Shown: positions 16,815 to 25,913 of the stretch, piece after piece
How positions within the stretch are numbered: the stretch's first letter is position 1
Layout: every line of letters starts with the position of its first letter
DNA from: Paenibacillus aceris
Lineage (GTDB): Bacteria > Bacillota > Bacilli > Paenibacillales > NBRC-103111
Length of the DNA stretch: 64,000 nucleotides
NCBI RefSeq assembly: GCF_017874035.1
Contig: NZ_JAGGKV010000001.1
Coordinates: 62,001-126,000, forward strand
Direction of reading: 5' to 3'
The notes under the pieces: model-generated
The model's database searches: none
What the model saw: the letters and a program-made list of their open reading frames with translations, nothing else
Told to the model about the DNA's origin: nothing
Program-made: the position numbers and the translations under genes

Positions 16815-17639
16815 TTATCCAGACACACGACTTACAATTTTTAAAACCGCGTCTCTCGTTAATTTGTTTCCACCAACAGCGATGAGATTTACCGTAGCAT
16901 GAGCTAACGCTAACGGTATCTTACAAAATTTCAATGCAGGACCTTCCTTCAGGTCTGCGATATAAGAATCGGCGAGTTGTAAATTGCGACGCGTGTACTG
17001 TTGCATTTCCTTGAATCCCCAACCGTCAGGAAAGAAGTCAACGCCACGTTTAAGATCTTCCTCTCTATTTCGTAGGATATTTACCGCCTGCAGTCCTCTC
17101 CCGAAGGCCACCGCCTTTGTTAGATCAGATTGCGTCCCGTCATGCCACATCCATAGTTCTGATAGCATTTCACCAACCATACCAGCCACACTATAGGTAT
17201 AGCGATCCAAATCCTCTTCCGTATGGATGCTCCACCCGTTCTGGACCCAGTCAGCCATTTGCAACGACATCTTTGCTATGTAATGATATACGATTGAAGT
17301 GGCGGAGGATGGACAAAGAAGTGCCCACTCATCAAGTTGCATGCTAACTTCCGGTAAAACTCCCCCATACGGTGATAATAATTTTTGTGTTGCTTCAATA
17401 ATATGCGGGGATTGAAATGCCTCGTGTACTCCGAGCAATAATTCCACTTTCAATTGATTTGTTAGTTCATCATGATCCTCAATTTCATCTATAGCTCGCA
17501 TACACAAATAGGCTGATGTTACAGCCTCCCTCAATCCTAAATCCAAGCTACTTATTGGTATATAAAAAGTACGGCTTGTTTTCTTCAACATGGTCATAGC
17601 ATCATTCAGGACGACGTTAATAATGGATTCTCCTTCCAA
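16815..17639 (-). CDS. Squalene/phytoene synthase-family protein
   Basis: A prenyltransferase-fold protein of about 270 residues. Both aspartate-rich regions are visible: YLCMRAIDEIEDH (DxxxD type, about residue 43-55) and GRGLQAVNILRNREEDLKRG (about 175-195), the latter with NxxxxxED in place of the more usual DxxxD. Family members join two prenyl diphosphates head to head to make C30 or C40 precursors. No carotenoid desaturase, hopanoid or isoprenoid gene is adjacent, so the product is unclear. The frame opens with TTG at 17639, but an AAGGAG lies inside it; the codons at proper distance downstream are ATT 17624 and ATT 17621, hinting at a rare ATT start. Confidence 0.8.
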   Translation of the reverse strand: MEGESIINVVLNDAMTMLKKTSRTFYIPISSLDLGLREAVTSAYLCMRAIDEIEDHDELTNQLKVELLLGVHEAFQSPHIIEATQKLLSPYGGVLPEVSMQLDEWALLCPSSATSIVYHYIAKMSLQMADWVQNGWSIHTEEDLDRYTYSVAGMVGEMLSELWMWHDGTQSDLTKAVAFGRGLQAVNILRNREEDLKRGVDFFPDGWGFKEMQQYTRRNLQLADSYIADLKEGPALKFCKIPLALAHATVNLIAVGGNKLTRDAVLKIVSRVSG

Positions 17640-17877
17640 CTAATAGCTTAGCTTTTAACTTATTCATAGCTTGTTACCATAATAACATATATTGATATTG
17701 TCAAGCCAAATATTAAAAACGTTTTCTCCCTAATATAAGTACATCAGTAACCGTTATGGACGAGCAGCATGTGATCAACTGACTTATTTATCCGCTTAGG
17801 CATATGTACAGTCAAATAGTTATTAACCCACATAGCATGCAATACGATTTAATCTCTTTAAAAGGAAGTGGAATTCA

Positions 17878-18165
17878 ATGTTTTATATCCCACAAGTGCA
17901 GGTGTACATGAGACAACCGCAGCCGCAATTACCTCCACCTGCATTCATCCCCCAGAAACCTGAGGTATCCTATGTAGTTGACTGTTTATATGAGTACACA
18001 TATATCTGGCTGCTGAATGGTGACAATTTCTGGTTTTATCCGACTCGTGTAGAGTACGGTGAAGTTTCAGGGTACAGGTGGAATGGAGCATTTTGGATGT
18101 TTTATGGCATTGATCCAAGAATAATTGATGCCGTTGCGTGCCCTCCCATTCCTACCCTTTACTGA
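17878..18165 (+). CDS. Small Pro-rich/aromatic protein of Bacillales type
   Basis: A 95-residue protein with a proline-glutamine N-terminus (RQPQPQLPPPAFIPQKP) followed by an aromatic core (YEYTYIWLLNGDNFWFYPTRV; GYRWNGAFWMFYGID, both shown in part). The same core occurs in small proteins of sporulating Bacillales, some loosely annotated as transporters without support; there is no clear membrane segment. A strong AAAGGAAGTGG precedes the ATG. A spore-surface role is possible but unproven. Confidence 0.7.
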   Translation: MFYIPQVQVYMRQPQPQLPPPAFIPQKPEVSYVVDCLYEYTYIWLLNGDNFWFYPTRVEYGEVSGYRWNGAFWMFYGIDPRIIDAVACPPIPTLY

Positions 18166-18200
18166 AAAATGATTCATAACTCCCTGCCTGATCGCAGGAA

Positions 18201-18232
18201 AAGGCAGCCGTTCAATCTGCGTCGGCTGCCTT
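18201..18232. terminator. Hairpin terminator between convergent genes
   Basis: AAGGCAGCCG (18201-18210) pairs perfectly with CGGCTGCCTT (18223-18232). It lies between the small aromatic protein gene and the convergent MOSC gene and may serve both. Confidence 0.65.
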
Positions 18233-18255
18233 GACACTAACCGTTTTGGTCTTGT

Positions 18256-18972
18256 TCAATCAGATATATAAACGTTCTGGCCAACATGAATTTGCCCTGG
18301 CTTTGTAACAGAGGCATATACGCCAAAGCATAAATTCATGTGCTCATTGACTTTCTTCAACAGAGAAGTGTCCCGTTCAAGTGTATCAGGGTCAATCGTA
18401 ATCATAGAACAACGCTCACAGTTAGATTCAATTATTAATTCTACATCTCCAACTGATAAATGTTTTCCTATCCAATCGTTTTCGTTGAATGTGTTTTCGA
18501 CTATTGAAACAATTATGTTTGCTCTAAACCGTTGTTTATCTAAGCTCTTTCCCCATAGGGCCTCAAGCTTGCGTAACGAAGAATTTGTAATTATAAGGAC
18601 ACTAGCTTGGTCAACAGACATAAGGTCAGGGTTCTCAGGGTTCGGCGCTTTATAGTCCGTCATTGAGATTTTCCTTTTGGAGTATCTTTGAATTTCTTCT
18701 AATAGTTCTTCATTCCAGCTAAAGGTTACTCCATGAGGTGATGTAACACTTACTCCCTTATCGACGAGTTTAGCCTTATAAGCGAGCATGTCAGGGATAA
18801 CTCTAGCAGTGATAAAGCTATTCCAACCTTTCTTTGTTTCATCGACAAAGGCGCAAAAACGATCGCCATATAACCCATATGTATGAATTGTGCAAGTCTC
18901 CAAACTCTCTCCTGCAAACGATTTTACAGGATATCGGTTTATTTCACTGATATGACCAACAAGTGTTGTCAA
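18256..18972 (-). CDS. MOSC-domain protein
   Basis: A 238-residue protein combining an N-terminal MOSC beta-barrel (ISEINRYPVKSFAGESLE; YGLYGDRFCAFVD) with a C-terminal MOSC domain (FRANIIV, the conserved cysteine in ESNCERCSMITIDPDT, and NLCFGVYASV). MOSC proteins are related to the sulfur-carrying end of molybdenum cofactor sulfurase and to mARC/YiiM-type N-hydroxyl-reducing enzymes. The open frame extends to 19326, across the divergent gene, but the TTG at 18972 has GGAGGGG eight bases upstream and is taken as the start. Confidence 0.8.
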   Translation of the reverse strand: MTTLVGHISEINRYPVKSFAGESLETCTIHTYGLYGDRFCAFVDETKKGWNSFITARVIPDMLAYKAKLVDKGVSVTSPHGVTFSWNEELLEEIQRYSKRKISMTDYKAPNPENPDLMSVDQASVLIITNSSLRKLEALWGKSLDKQRFRANIIVSIVENTFNENDWIGKHLSVGDVELIIESNCERCSMITIDPDTLERDTSLLKKVNEHMNLCFGVYASVTKPGQIHVGQNVYISD

Positions 18973-19182
18973 AGTTACTACCCCTCCGAAACATAAAAAT
19001 ATGACCTTATTATAGTTCATATTACCACTATTGAACATTCCTCTCACTAGCTTAATAAAGCTGCCCAAACAATTTTTATCGATCTGACAAAGGACTACAG
19101 GCACTAGATAGGCATATGACAAGCCAGCAATCAAATAGTGTAAAACAAGAATGTGATGCCACTCAAAAGGGAGCAGTAGAAC

Positions 19183-19998
19183 ATGACGAAAATGGGCTTT
19201 GAGGACGGCGCGCTCTTTGAGCTCCGTTTTTGGCTGCCAGTCTTGGGTGATCATGCAAGGTTTATCAAGGATGGGATGGCGCCTGGAGAGGTTGCGGAAA
19301 TTTCCAGAGCGGAGCAATTCATTCAAGCCTTTGATAAATTCTCGGACTCAGTGAAGGTGAACTTGGACGCTGGGAGCATCGCTGCCTTGCTTCAAACTGT
19401 CAATCCTTGGACCTCACAATTGCGTGGCTTTAAACTTCATTTGCTGCAACGGTCCTTAATTGGGAATATCGTCATTCACTTGTATCCGACGTTTTTAAAT
19501 CATATGGTTGATGAGCTCGAAGAAGGGATGCGCGTTTTTTCGGCACTGACAAGCGGGCAATTGCCTCCAGCAGGACCGGCTATTCACCAGCACTTAGTAT
19601 GGCTTCTAGATGCAGTCGGCCACTGTAACATCTTGTCAGACCAATTTGATCTGGTAGAGAGGAACTTAAGAAACAAAAGTGGGGAATTTGAGCATTATTT
19701 TCAGACCTATTATCTCAAAGCGATCGAGCTTGCGGGTTATATGCGTACTGGATTACCGGACTTCCCTGCTTTGCGCCGGTTTAATCAAGAAGCTAATACC
19801 GTCATGCTCCTCTTCATGAAATTTCTGTCCGAAGTGCAGGAGCTTACGGCCGGCAAAGAATTGCTGAGCACGTTAACAGAGCTAATGCCCGATCATATGT
19901 ACCGGGAAGAGTGCTATTATTTGTATAAACTCTCTCAAGCGGCCTCAGGCGTGCCCTGCCCTGATTGCGATCCTGCCAAGCAGAGAGCCGGGAACTAA
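19183..19998 (+). CDS. DUF2935 protein (duplicated hemerythrin-like helical domain)
   Basis: The 271-residue protein has two helical repeats typical of DUF2935: ELRFWLPVLGDHARFIKDGM at the start, LYPTFLNHMVDEL in the middle, HLVWLLDAVGHCNIL opening the second repeat, and MYREECYYLYKLS at the end. Conserved His and Glu in these motifs are placed as in a four-helix metal-binding bundle; iron or manganese binding is inferred. It ends with a CPDCD pair. A GGGAG site precedes the ATG. Divergent from the MOSC gene. The family is common in Bacillus and Paenibacillus, with no established role. Confidence 0.82.
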   Translation: MTKMGFEDGALFELRFWLPVLGDHARFIKDGMAPGEVAEISRAEQFIQAFDKFSDSVKVNLDAGSIAALLQTVNPWTSQLRGFKLHLLQRSLIGNIVIHLYPTFLNHMVDELEEGMRVFSALTSGQLPPAGPAIHQHLVWLLDAVGHCNILSDQFDLVERNLRNKSGEFEHYFQTYYLKAIELAGYMRTGLPDFPALRRFNQEANTVMLLFMKFLSEVQELTAGKELLSTLTELMPDHMYREECYYLYKLSQAASGVPCPDCDPAKQRAGN

Positions 19999-20049
19999 TG
20001 CTCCTTTTTATTCTTCTGAATTATGTAAAAACCTGGAGAAAGCCTTTGA

Positions 20050-20160
20050 TCAAGATTCCCATACAAAATAAGCAGGCTGCCGCAGCACCTGCTCATTGAT
20101 AAATGGAAGTAAGTAACAGGTCGAAAGCCCTTTAATTCCATCATTCAGTATGAAGTACAT
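20050..20160 (-). CDS. Possible 36-residue protein or gene remnant
   Basis: ATG at 20160, 22 bases after the phosphatase stop, opens 36 codons (MYFILNDGIKGLSTCYLLPF, then FINEQVLRQPAYFVWES) ending with TGA at 20050. Composition looks protein-like, but there is no clear ribosome site. An AGCAGG/CCTGCT hairpin (20071-20093) lies inside it. It could be a remnant. Confidence 0.25.
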   Translation of the reverse strand: MYFILNDGIKGLSTCYLLPFINEQVLRQPAYFVWES

Positions 20161-20181
20161 CCGATTTTCTTGATAGGCCGA

Positions 20182-20892
20182 TCACTTTAGGACGTAAACC
20201 ACTTGGCTTGGCAGCTCTAAACAATTCAATTGTCCTCCGTAAACGGCGCCACCATCGATGCCGATAATGCGATTCACACCAAAGTAGACATTGTAGTTGT
20301 CGGAGTCGCCATGCAACGTATCCGTGGAAGAGTGGCCGAAGACCACGATCTTTTTACCGGTATATCCTGAATGAAAATCGCCCCGAATCCACATCAGCGT
20401 ATAAGGATCTGTTTCGGAAACAGGAATTCCTGGCTGTACACCGGCATGAACAAATATATAGTCATCCGTTTCGATGTAGTGCTCCAGATTCGATATAAAT
20501 GCCAAGTGCTGCATTAAGATATCCGACTGCAGTTCTGGTTTAATGAACGTTTCCGCGCTCTCATCAACTGCAAAATCAGCTTCGGTAAACCCATAGCTTT
20601 TTAAAGTCATATCGCCGCCGTTAATTTGCGCCCAGCGTTTCCAAGCGCGTTCTTCCTGCGTCGTCAATGCTTTAATCATTAAGTCCTCGTGGTTACCCTT
20701 TAATACGAGCGCTCCGGCTTCTTTTAAAGCTATGACCCTTTCAATGACACCCTTGGCATTCGGGCCGCGATCCACGTAATCGCCAAGTAAGATCAATTGA
20801 TCCCGCTCGGGATTGTATTGAGCAGCTGCTAGTAAGCCTTCAAACTTCTCAAGTTCGCCGTGAATATCGCTAATTACAAGCATCCTTTTCAT
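20182..20892 (-). CDS. PPP-family metallophosphatase (Ser/Thr phosphatase or Ap4A hydrolase type)
   Basis: A 236-residue cytosolic enzyme with all four calcineurin-like metal motifs in order: SDIHG (residues 8-12), GDYVDRG (about 37-43), GNHED (about 66-70) and, in the C-terminal half, HAGVQPG and FGHSST. These ligate two metal ions for phosphoester hydrolysis. The order and size fit bacterial PPP phosphatases such as PrpE, which act on phosphoproteins or diadenosine tetraphosphate. An AAGGGG site precedes the ATG. Monocistronic by position. Confidence 0.88.
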   Translation of the reverse strand: MKRMLVISDIHGELEKFEGLLAAAQYNPERDQLILLGDYVDRGPNAKGVIERVIALKEAGALVLKGNHEDLMIKALTTQEERAWKRWAQINGGDMTLKSYGFTEADFAVDESAETFIKPELQSDILMQHLAFISNLEHYIETDDYIFVHAGVQPGIPVSETDPYTLMWIRGDFHSGYTGKKIVVFGHSSTDTLHGDSDNYNVYFGVNRIIGIDGGAVYGGQLNCLELPSQVVYVLK

Positions 20893-20925
20893 CTAAATTC
20901 CCCTTTGTTAATTTGATCCAATAAA

Positions 20926-20950
20926 ACAAAAAAGCCGCCAACTAGGCGGA
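20926..20950 (-). terminator. Terminator of the YdeI-type gene
   Basis: CCGCC/GGCGG stem with a five-base loop; on the minus strand it is followed by CTTTTTTGTTTT. It lies about 70 bases beyond the stop of the gene at 21020. Confidence 0.78.
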
Positions 20951-21019
20951 TATTTTTCGGACTATTTTGTTGTCACCCGACGAAACCCGATCCATTAATT
21001 CGCTCTTCGAATAAACCTA

Positions 21020-21616
21020 CTAATCATTTAATCCCTTTCCATTGAGAATTTGCGGCATATATTTTTCAACCCTTGACTCTCGCGTTTTGGATTGCTTAGG
21101 TTCGGAAAAATAAAGAAGGTATGCTCTTTGCCGTCCCGGCGTCAACGCTTCAAAAGCAGTTTTCAAAGCAGGGATTTCATCGAGCTTATTTTGAAATTCT
21201 TCAGGGATGGTGTATTCTGTATTCTTTTTAAAATTCACTTCCAAGCCTGCTTTTTCAACTTCGATGGCTTCATAAATATAGGCTTTCAAGATGGTCTCCA
21301 TGGCAGTTATCTCTTGAACATTGGTGAACCGAATCTGCCGCGCCGCCTGTACATTCTCCGTTTGTTGGATTAGGATACCATGGGCATCTTGTAACAAAGC
21401 ACCTTTGTGAAACAGAAGCGCACAGTATTCTTTAAATCCATGTATTAATACAATGTTTTTATTCTGGAACGTGTAACAAGGATGCATCCACTTAAATTCT
21501 TCGGTCAATTCACAGTCAAGAACGATACTTCTCAGCTTCTCAGATTCTTCCTTCCACTTTTTGGCTTTACTTAAATATTCATCAACCTTAGGATTCATTA
21601 CACTATTTAGCACCAA
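21020..21616 (-). CDS. YdeI/DUF1801-type protein
   Basis: A 198-residue protein with an N-terminal DUF1801 segment (VDEYLSKAKKWKEESEKLR; EEFKWMHPCYTF; LIHGFKEYCALLFHKGALL, the last shown in part) and a C-terminal YdeI/OmpD-associated segment rich in Lys/Ala/Leu ending ALTPGRQRAYLLYFSEPKQSKTRESRVEK (split in the protein). The same two-part layout is found in Bacillus subtilis YdeI. The role is unknown. AAGGAG is six bases before TTG 21616 and nine before GTG 21613; either may start the protein, whereas the later ATG is too far away. Confidence 0.8.
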   Translation of the reverse strand: MVLNSVMNPKVDEYLSKAKKWKEESEKLRSIVLDCELTEEFKWMHPCYTFQNKNIVLIHGFKEYCALLFHKGALLQDAHGILIQQTENVQAARQIRFTNVQEITAMETILKAYIYEAIEVEKAGLEVNFKKNTEYTIPEEFQNKLDEIPALKTAFEALTPGRQRAYLLYFSEPKQSKTRESRVEKYMPQILNGKGLND

Positions 21617-21691
21617 GGTACACTCCTTTGCATTTTTTCGGTCAGCAATCTATGTCATTTTAACTTTATTCACTAGCCTTGTCTAATGCTG

Positions 21692-21721
21692 GACGAGGGT
21701 AAAGACGAATTTACCCCCGTC
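21692..21721. terminator. Hairpin downstream of the second SLH gene
   Basis: GACGAGGGTAAA (21692-21703) and TTTACCCCCGTC (21710-21721) pair with one mismatch. It lies 46 bases beyond the SLH stop. No U-run follows, so its role as terminator is tentative. Confidence 0.4.
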
Positions 21722-21766
21722 TACTGACTTAGTCACTTTACCTGCTCCATGCTTTTTCCTTCGTAA

Positions 21767-23746
21767 TCAATCCGCGTTGTTTATCCTAATTTCCGTCGCA
21801 TAACCCTGGACATCCGATTGCAACTCCACAACGTAAATTCCGGTACTGGCGGCCTTGAAGGAAATAGTTCCCGTCAGCTTCTCGTCCACTAGCACCTCTT
21901 TGCCATCAGGCCCGAACACCGTCATTTTTCTTTTGGCATCAGCGGGGATAACAGCATCAGCAATCGTTTGGGGTGGATGAACGAACATTGTTTCTTTCAA
22001 TTCTTCTTGGGTCCAGCTTATTTTTTCTTTCAACTTCAATTGTTTTTTCGATAGTTCTGTCAATTGTTCGTTTAATACAAACGTATAGTCTTTCCCTTTC
22101 TCCAACGTCAATTGATAGAAAACTCCCACAACCGAGTTACTCTTATATCCAGTCTTCCATTCTCTTCTCACCCATTCGATTGCATAAGCATTTTCTTTGG
22201 AACTTCCATCCATTACGTTTAACGATAGGTTCGAGCTCGCTGGGGCCGATAATTTTACCACACATGTACAGTTGAGTGTATAAGGCTCCCCATTTAGCGT
22301 GGATGTGGAGGAATCGATATTCGTCACATAGTGTCCCGGCACCGGTACATCCTTTGTAAGACCTCCATAACTATCAAGATAGTAGCCAATTGATTCCTTC
22401 GGAGGAACCCACTCGTTGCTCACCTTCACAAGTTGATAGCTAACCGCCCCTTTGGCTTGAACCATTAAAGGATTGTCCGGGCTCGCCGCGGCTTTATAGT
22501 AGAGGCTTCCTTCATTAGGGGATATTTGATCGGAGTGACCTACCCTTAGGTTGATCGGATGCTCCATATCCAACCCAACCTCAAGTAAGCTGAGCGTAAT
22601 CGCTCCCCCCTGCCGATCCGGTCGTACCTTTCCATAAAAGATCCCATCTGATTCTGTCGTTACTTGCATTGTACTGACATGTCCTTGATTCAAGACAATT
22701 CCTTCCGAATTCAACATCTCCATGTCAAACACGGCCTGATTTTCTCCATGCGCCTTCAGTTCATATGTCTTGTGCTTCTTCAACTCTGCCTGGACAAACA
22801 GGGTCTCACCTGCATTAACATTGACTGTGACTTCTTTCGTATGAGCCGGGTCAAGACTTAGGGCGTGCTCTTGCAAGCTACCATTGGAACCCGTCAAGAT
22901 GGCTCCGGGTTGAAGATCGGTTACATGAACGACATAACGGCCTGCATCTTTTGCCTTAAATACAGCCGAGTTTCCTTTCTGTACGGGAACGGGAGAACCA
23001 TTAGGACTTTGAATGTCGACAATAATACCATGATTCATCTGTAACTGAACATATTGCTCCTGTTTTAGCTCAAGGGAAAACCAATTGTCCTTATGGTACG
23101 AAACTGCTTGCCCCGGGAACGGCATTGGCTTCGGCTTGGCCGATGAGCTCCCTTGTTCCCTAGCCTGCAAGGTAAGACTAAGCAATGCGGCTGCCTCCCC
23201 TCGACTTAGAGGAGCCTGCACGTCAACCAACATCGACTGCAACGGGACGGGGAGTACTTCATTGCGAATGAGGGTCAGCGCCCCTCCGGCCCAATCCTGT
23301 TCATTCTTCTGTACAGCGTCTGTCGGAAACAACCTGCTTAGCATAACTGCTGCTTCCTGCTTTCTCACATACTGCTTTGGCGAGAAACTTTCCTCACTCG
23401 TCCCTTGGATAATTCCAGCTTTGTATGCTGACAAAATATAAGGCATCGACCAAGCCTCCGTACAGTCCTGAAAAGGGATACCACCGTCTACGGTAGGCAA
23501 ACCAAATACCATCACGACCAGCTTGGCGAATTGCTCCCTGGTCAGTGGCGAATCGGGGGAAAATTGTCCGTCTGCTGTTCCTTCGACCAACTTCTGAGCA
23601 GACAACTCCTCGATGTATTTTTTATACACATATCCATCTGGTACGTCCTGATACTTACCGGTATCTGCCAATACCGAATTTCCAAACAGCAGCCCGCAAC
23701 AAACAACCATACCTACCATTCCAATGAGCCTTTGTTTTCGGATCAT
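21767..23746 (-). CDS. Secreted SLH-domain protein with beta-rich C-terminal region
   Basis: A 659-residue protein. The signal peptide spans residues 1-27 (cleavage after SVLA). Three SLH repeats follow in about residues 30-195: GYVYKKYIEELSAQKLVEGT, MPYILSAYKAGIIQGTSEES and a weaker third (LSRGEAAALLSLTL), with the linked FSPDSPLTREQFAKLVVMVF (shown in part). The rest contains several beta-sandwich stretches like pre-peptidase or bacterial Ig modules (DAGRYVVHVTDLQPG; TGIYVVELQSDV). No catalytic motif is seen. Anchorage to the cell wall polymer is expected. An AAGGAG site precedes the ATG. Monocistronic. Confidence 0.85.
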   Translation of the reverse strand: MIRKQRLIGMVGMVVCCGLLFGNSVLADTGKYQDVPDGYVYKKYIEELSAQKLVEGTADGQFSPDSPLTREQFAKLVVMVFGLPTVDGGIPFQDCTEAWSMPYILSAYKAGIIQGTSEESFSPKQYVRKQEAAVMLSRLFPTDAVQKNEQDWAGGALTLIRNEVLPVPLQSMLVDVQAPLSRGEAAALLSLTLQAREQGSSSAKPKPMPFPGQAVSYHKDNWFSLELKQEQYVQLQMNHGIIVDIQSPNGSPVPVQKGNSAVFKAKDAGRYVVHVTDLQPGAILTGSNGSLQEHALSLDPAHTKEVTVNVNAGETLFVQAELKKHKTYELKAHGENQAVFDMEMLNSEGIVLNQGHVSTMQVTTESDGIFYGKVRPDRQGGAITLSLLEVGLDMEHPINLRVGHSDQISPNEGSLYYKAAASPDNPLMVQAKGAVSYQLVKVSNEWVPPKESIGYYLDSYGGLTKDVPVPGHYVTNIDSSTSTLNGEPYTLNCTCVVKLSAPASSNLSLNVMDGSSKENAYAIEWVRREWKTGYKSNSVVGVFYQLTLEKGKDYTFVLNEQLTELSKKQLKLKEKISWTQEELKETMFVHPPQTIADAVIPADAKRKMTVFGPDGKEVLVDEKLTGTISFKAASTGIYVVELQSDVQGYATEIRINNAD

Positions 23747-23911
23747 TTTTCATTCTCCTTATTCCAATAAGTAAAATTCTCGCTCAGCCAACTTATGAAG
23801 CTTAATAGATTTTGCGAACTTCATTTTTCCATAGATGATCTATTCGTTGAAATGTTTGATCTATCCTGCACATTAATGTAAAAAAGTGACCGATCGTCTA
23901 GCGGGCTGATC

Positions 23912-24256
23912 CTAAAGTAAATGCGCTTGATTTGCAAAGTCAACTAATTTGAATTTGCCTTTACATCGATTCCACAAATCAACAAACTCCTCAAATGTCT
24001 GTCCAGGTATATCCCCCCAGTTGGCACGCTCTCGCAACCGAATATCCTCTGTAATAGTTATCTTGGTTTCGTTAGCAATGACTTGAGCTGTTTGTTTAGC
24101 CCTTTTTAGCGGACTACTGATGATTTTTTGTATTGGCATTTTACTACAATGTCTTGCTGTGGCCTGAGCTTGCATCATGCCTACGGACGAAATAGAGACA
24201 TCTTCAATTCCCTTAACCTTTTTAGCATGTCTGACAAGGTAAAAATTTGTGCTCAT
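23912..24256 (-). pseudogene. Truncated histidine phosphatase (phosphoglycerate-mutase-like)
   Basis: The 5' half is intact: a good AAGGAG site, ATG at 24256, the catalytic LVRHAKK (residues 7-13, the RH of the RHG motif) and SSPLKRAKQTA with its conserved Arg. The frame stops after 114 codons, whereas the family needs about 180-210 residues and a second catalytic His in the C-terminal part. Nothing resembling the missing half is found in any frame between 23747 and 23912, so a deletion is likelier than a frameshift. It is probably a broken gene; a short functional variant is less likely. Confidence 0.6.
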
Positions 24257-24385
24257 AGCACCAACTCCTTCTTTGTAATCATTCAGATTCGATTACAATT
24301 ATTTGACATCCATCTAATTTAATAAACATCTAATTAGAAGTATATACTCTTTCCTTGTCGCAAGTAAATACATTCAAAAAACCAA

Positions 24386-24410
24386 AAAAGCCGCGATTTT
24401 CGCGGCTTTT
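24386..24410 (-). terminator. Terminator of locus A
   Basis: AAAAGCCGCG (24386-24395) and CGCGGCTTTT (24401-24410) form a perfect stem with a five-base loop; on the minus strand it continues TTGGTTTTTT. It closes the operon that ends with the glucarate dehydratase gene. Confidence 0.85.
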
Positions 24411-24485
24411 ACTGAGACCATAATGATACTCTTTACACCGACATGCGTACATCGATTACAATTCCATCAATGTTGGCCTTTTCGT

Positions 24486-25829
24486 CTACCTCAGAAGGCA
24501 AGGACGTTTGTGATCAAATTTCCAATTTGGAATATAAAATTGCATGGCGATCGCATCATCGCGTGATCCCAAACCTTCCACATTATAAAGCTGATGCGCC
24601 TTTTCAATTGCATCCATGTCAATTTCTATTCCCAGACCCGGCTTGCTCGGAACATCCACCATGCCTCCGACAATCCGAAACGGCTCTTTGGTCAACTGTT
24701 GACCATCCTGCCATATCCAGTGCGTATCAATAGCAGTTATATGACCTGGCGCTGCCGCTGCTACATGGGTAAACATAGCAAGCGAGATATCAAAATGGTT
24801 GTTCGAGTGAGATCCCCACGTCAGCCCCCATTCATGACACATCTGCGCGACTCTGACGGAGCCTTGCATCGTCCAGAAGTGTGGATCGGCAAGCGGGATA
24901 TCGACAGATTGCAGTTGAATCGTATGTCCCATCTGGCGCCAATCGGTTGCGATCATGTTTGTTGCCGTAGGAAGACCAGTCTCACGACGGAATTCGGCCA
25001 TTACTTCTCGGCCTGAATATCCGTTCTCAGCTCCGCATGGGTCTTCTGCATAGGCCAGTACATGATGCTGATCACGACATAAGCGAATCGCCTCAGCTAA
25101 AGACCACGCCCCATTAGGGTCAAGTGTAATTCTTGCTTGAGGGAAACGTTCCGCCAGCGCAGTGACGGCTTCAATCTCCTCCTCACCGTGCAGGACGCCT
25201 CCTTTTAACTTAAAATCATTAAAGCCATATCGTTTGTGAGCCGCTTCGGCGAGCTTAACAATCGACTTTGTAGAAAGCGCTTCCTCGTGACGAAGTCGCA
25301 ACCAATCATCGTCGGCATCCGGAACGCCCAGGTACGGAAGATTTGTTCTATTACGATCGCCAATATAGAACAAGTAGCCCAACATCTCTACTTTATCGCG
25401 CTGTTGGCCTTCTCCTAACAGTGCAGCAACAGGAACACCGAGGAATTTACCTAATAGATCAAGCAGTGCAGCTTCCAAAGCCGTAACGGCGTGTATCGTG
25501 ATGCGAAGATCGAAAGTCTGCAAACCGCGCCCCCCTGTATCCCGATCAGCGAATTGCTTGCGCACCTTATTAAGAATGTTATTGTATTGACCGATTGATT
25601 GACCAATAACCAAATGGCTTGCGTCTTCCAGCGTTTGGCGGATTTTCTCGCCACCAGGTACTTCACCCACGCCTGTATGACCTGCATTATCTTTGAGAAT
25701 GACAATGTTACGTGTAAAGAAAGGAGCATGGGCTCCACTGAGATTGAAGAGCATACTATCGAACCCTGCAACTGGAATAACTTGCAATTCTGTAATGATT
25801 GGCGTACCGGAATTCAATTCTTGATTCAT
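24486..25829 (-). CDS. gudD: Glucarate dehydratase
   Basis: Enolase-superfamily enzyme converting D-glucarate (and idarate) to 5-keto-4-deoxyglucarate. The 447-residue product shows the group's catalytic set: KxK lysines in FNDFKLKGG, metal-site LDPNGAW and [14 protein letters not shown] and the general base His in [14 protein letters not shown]-terminal [20 protein letters not shown] and TRNIVILKD also fit GudD. The frame runs to 25907, but AAAGGGAG precedes ATG 25829, which is taken. It is the last gene of locus A behind a sugar ABC transporter. No downstream aldolase (kdgD or garL type) is present in the window. Confidence 0.92.
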   Translation of the reverse strand: MNQELNSGTPIITELQVIPVAGFDSMLFNLSGAHAPFFTRNIVILKDNAGHTGVGEVPGGEKIRQTLEDASHLVIGQSIGQYNNILNKVRKQFADRDTGGRGLQTFDLRITIHAVTALEAALLDLLGKFLGVPVAALLGEGQQRDKVEMLGYLFYIGDRNRTNLPYLGVPDADDDWLRLRHEEALSTKSIVKLAEAAHKRYGFNDFKLKGGVLHGEEEIEAVTALAERFPQARITLDPNGAWSLAEAIRLCRDQHHVLAYAEDPCGAENGYSGREVMAEFRRETGLPTATNMIATDWRQMGHTIQLQSVDIPLADPHFWTMQGSVRVAQMCHEWGLTWGSHSNNHFDISLAMFTHVAAAAPGHITAIDTHWIWQDGQQLTKEPFRIVGGMVDVPSKPGLGIEIDMDAIEKAHQLYNVEGLGSRDDAIAMQFYIPNWKFDHKRPCLLR

Positions 25830-25913
25830 GGGCGGCTTTCTCCCTTTCTTTTTATTGAAGAACTTCTGCCAGTCCAACATTATATATGAACGTGCCGTTC
25901 TTTTCATGCTTAC

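Noticed and set aside
18973..19326. Extension of the MOSC frame back to 19326
   Set aside because: It would overlap the start of the well-supported divergent DUF2935 gene, and a TTG with GGAGGGG at 18972 gives a normal MOSC length.
25270..25290. GAAAGCGCTTCC as a cre site
   Set aside because: It lies inside gudD and misses the conserved ends of the consensus.
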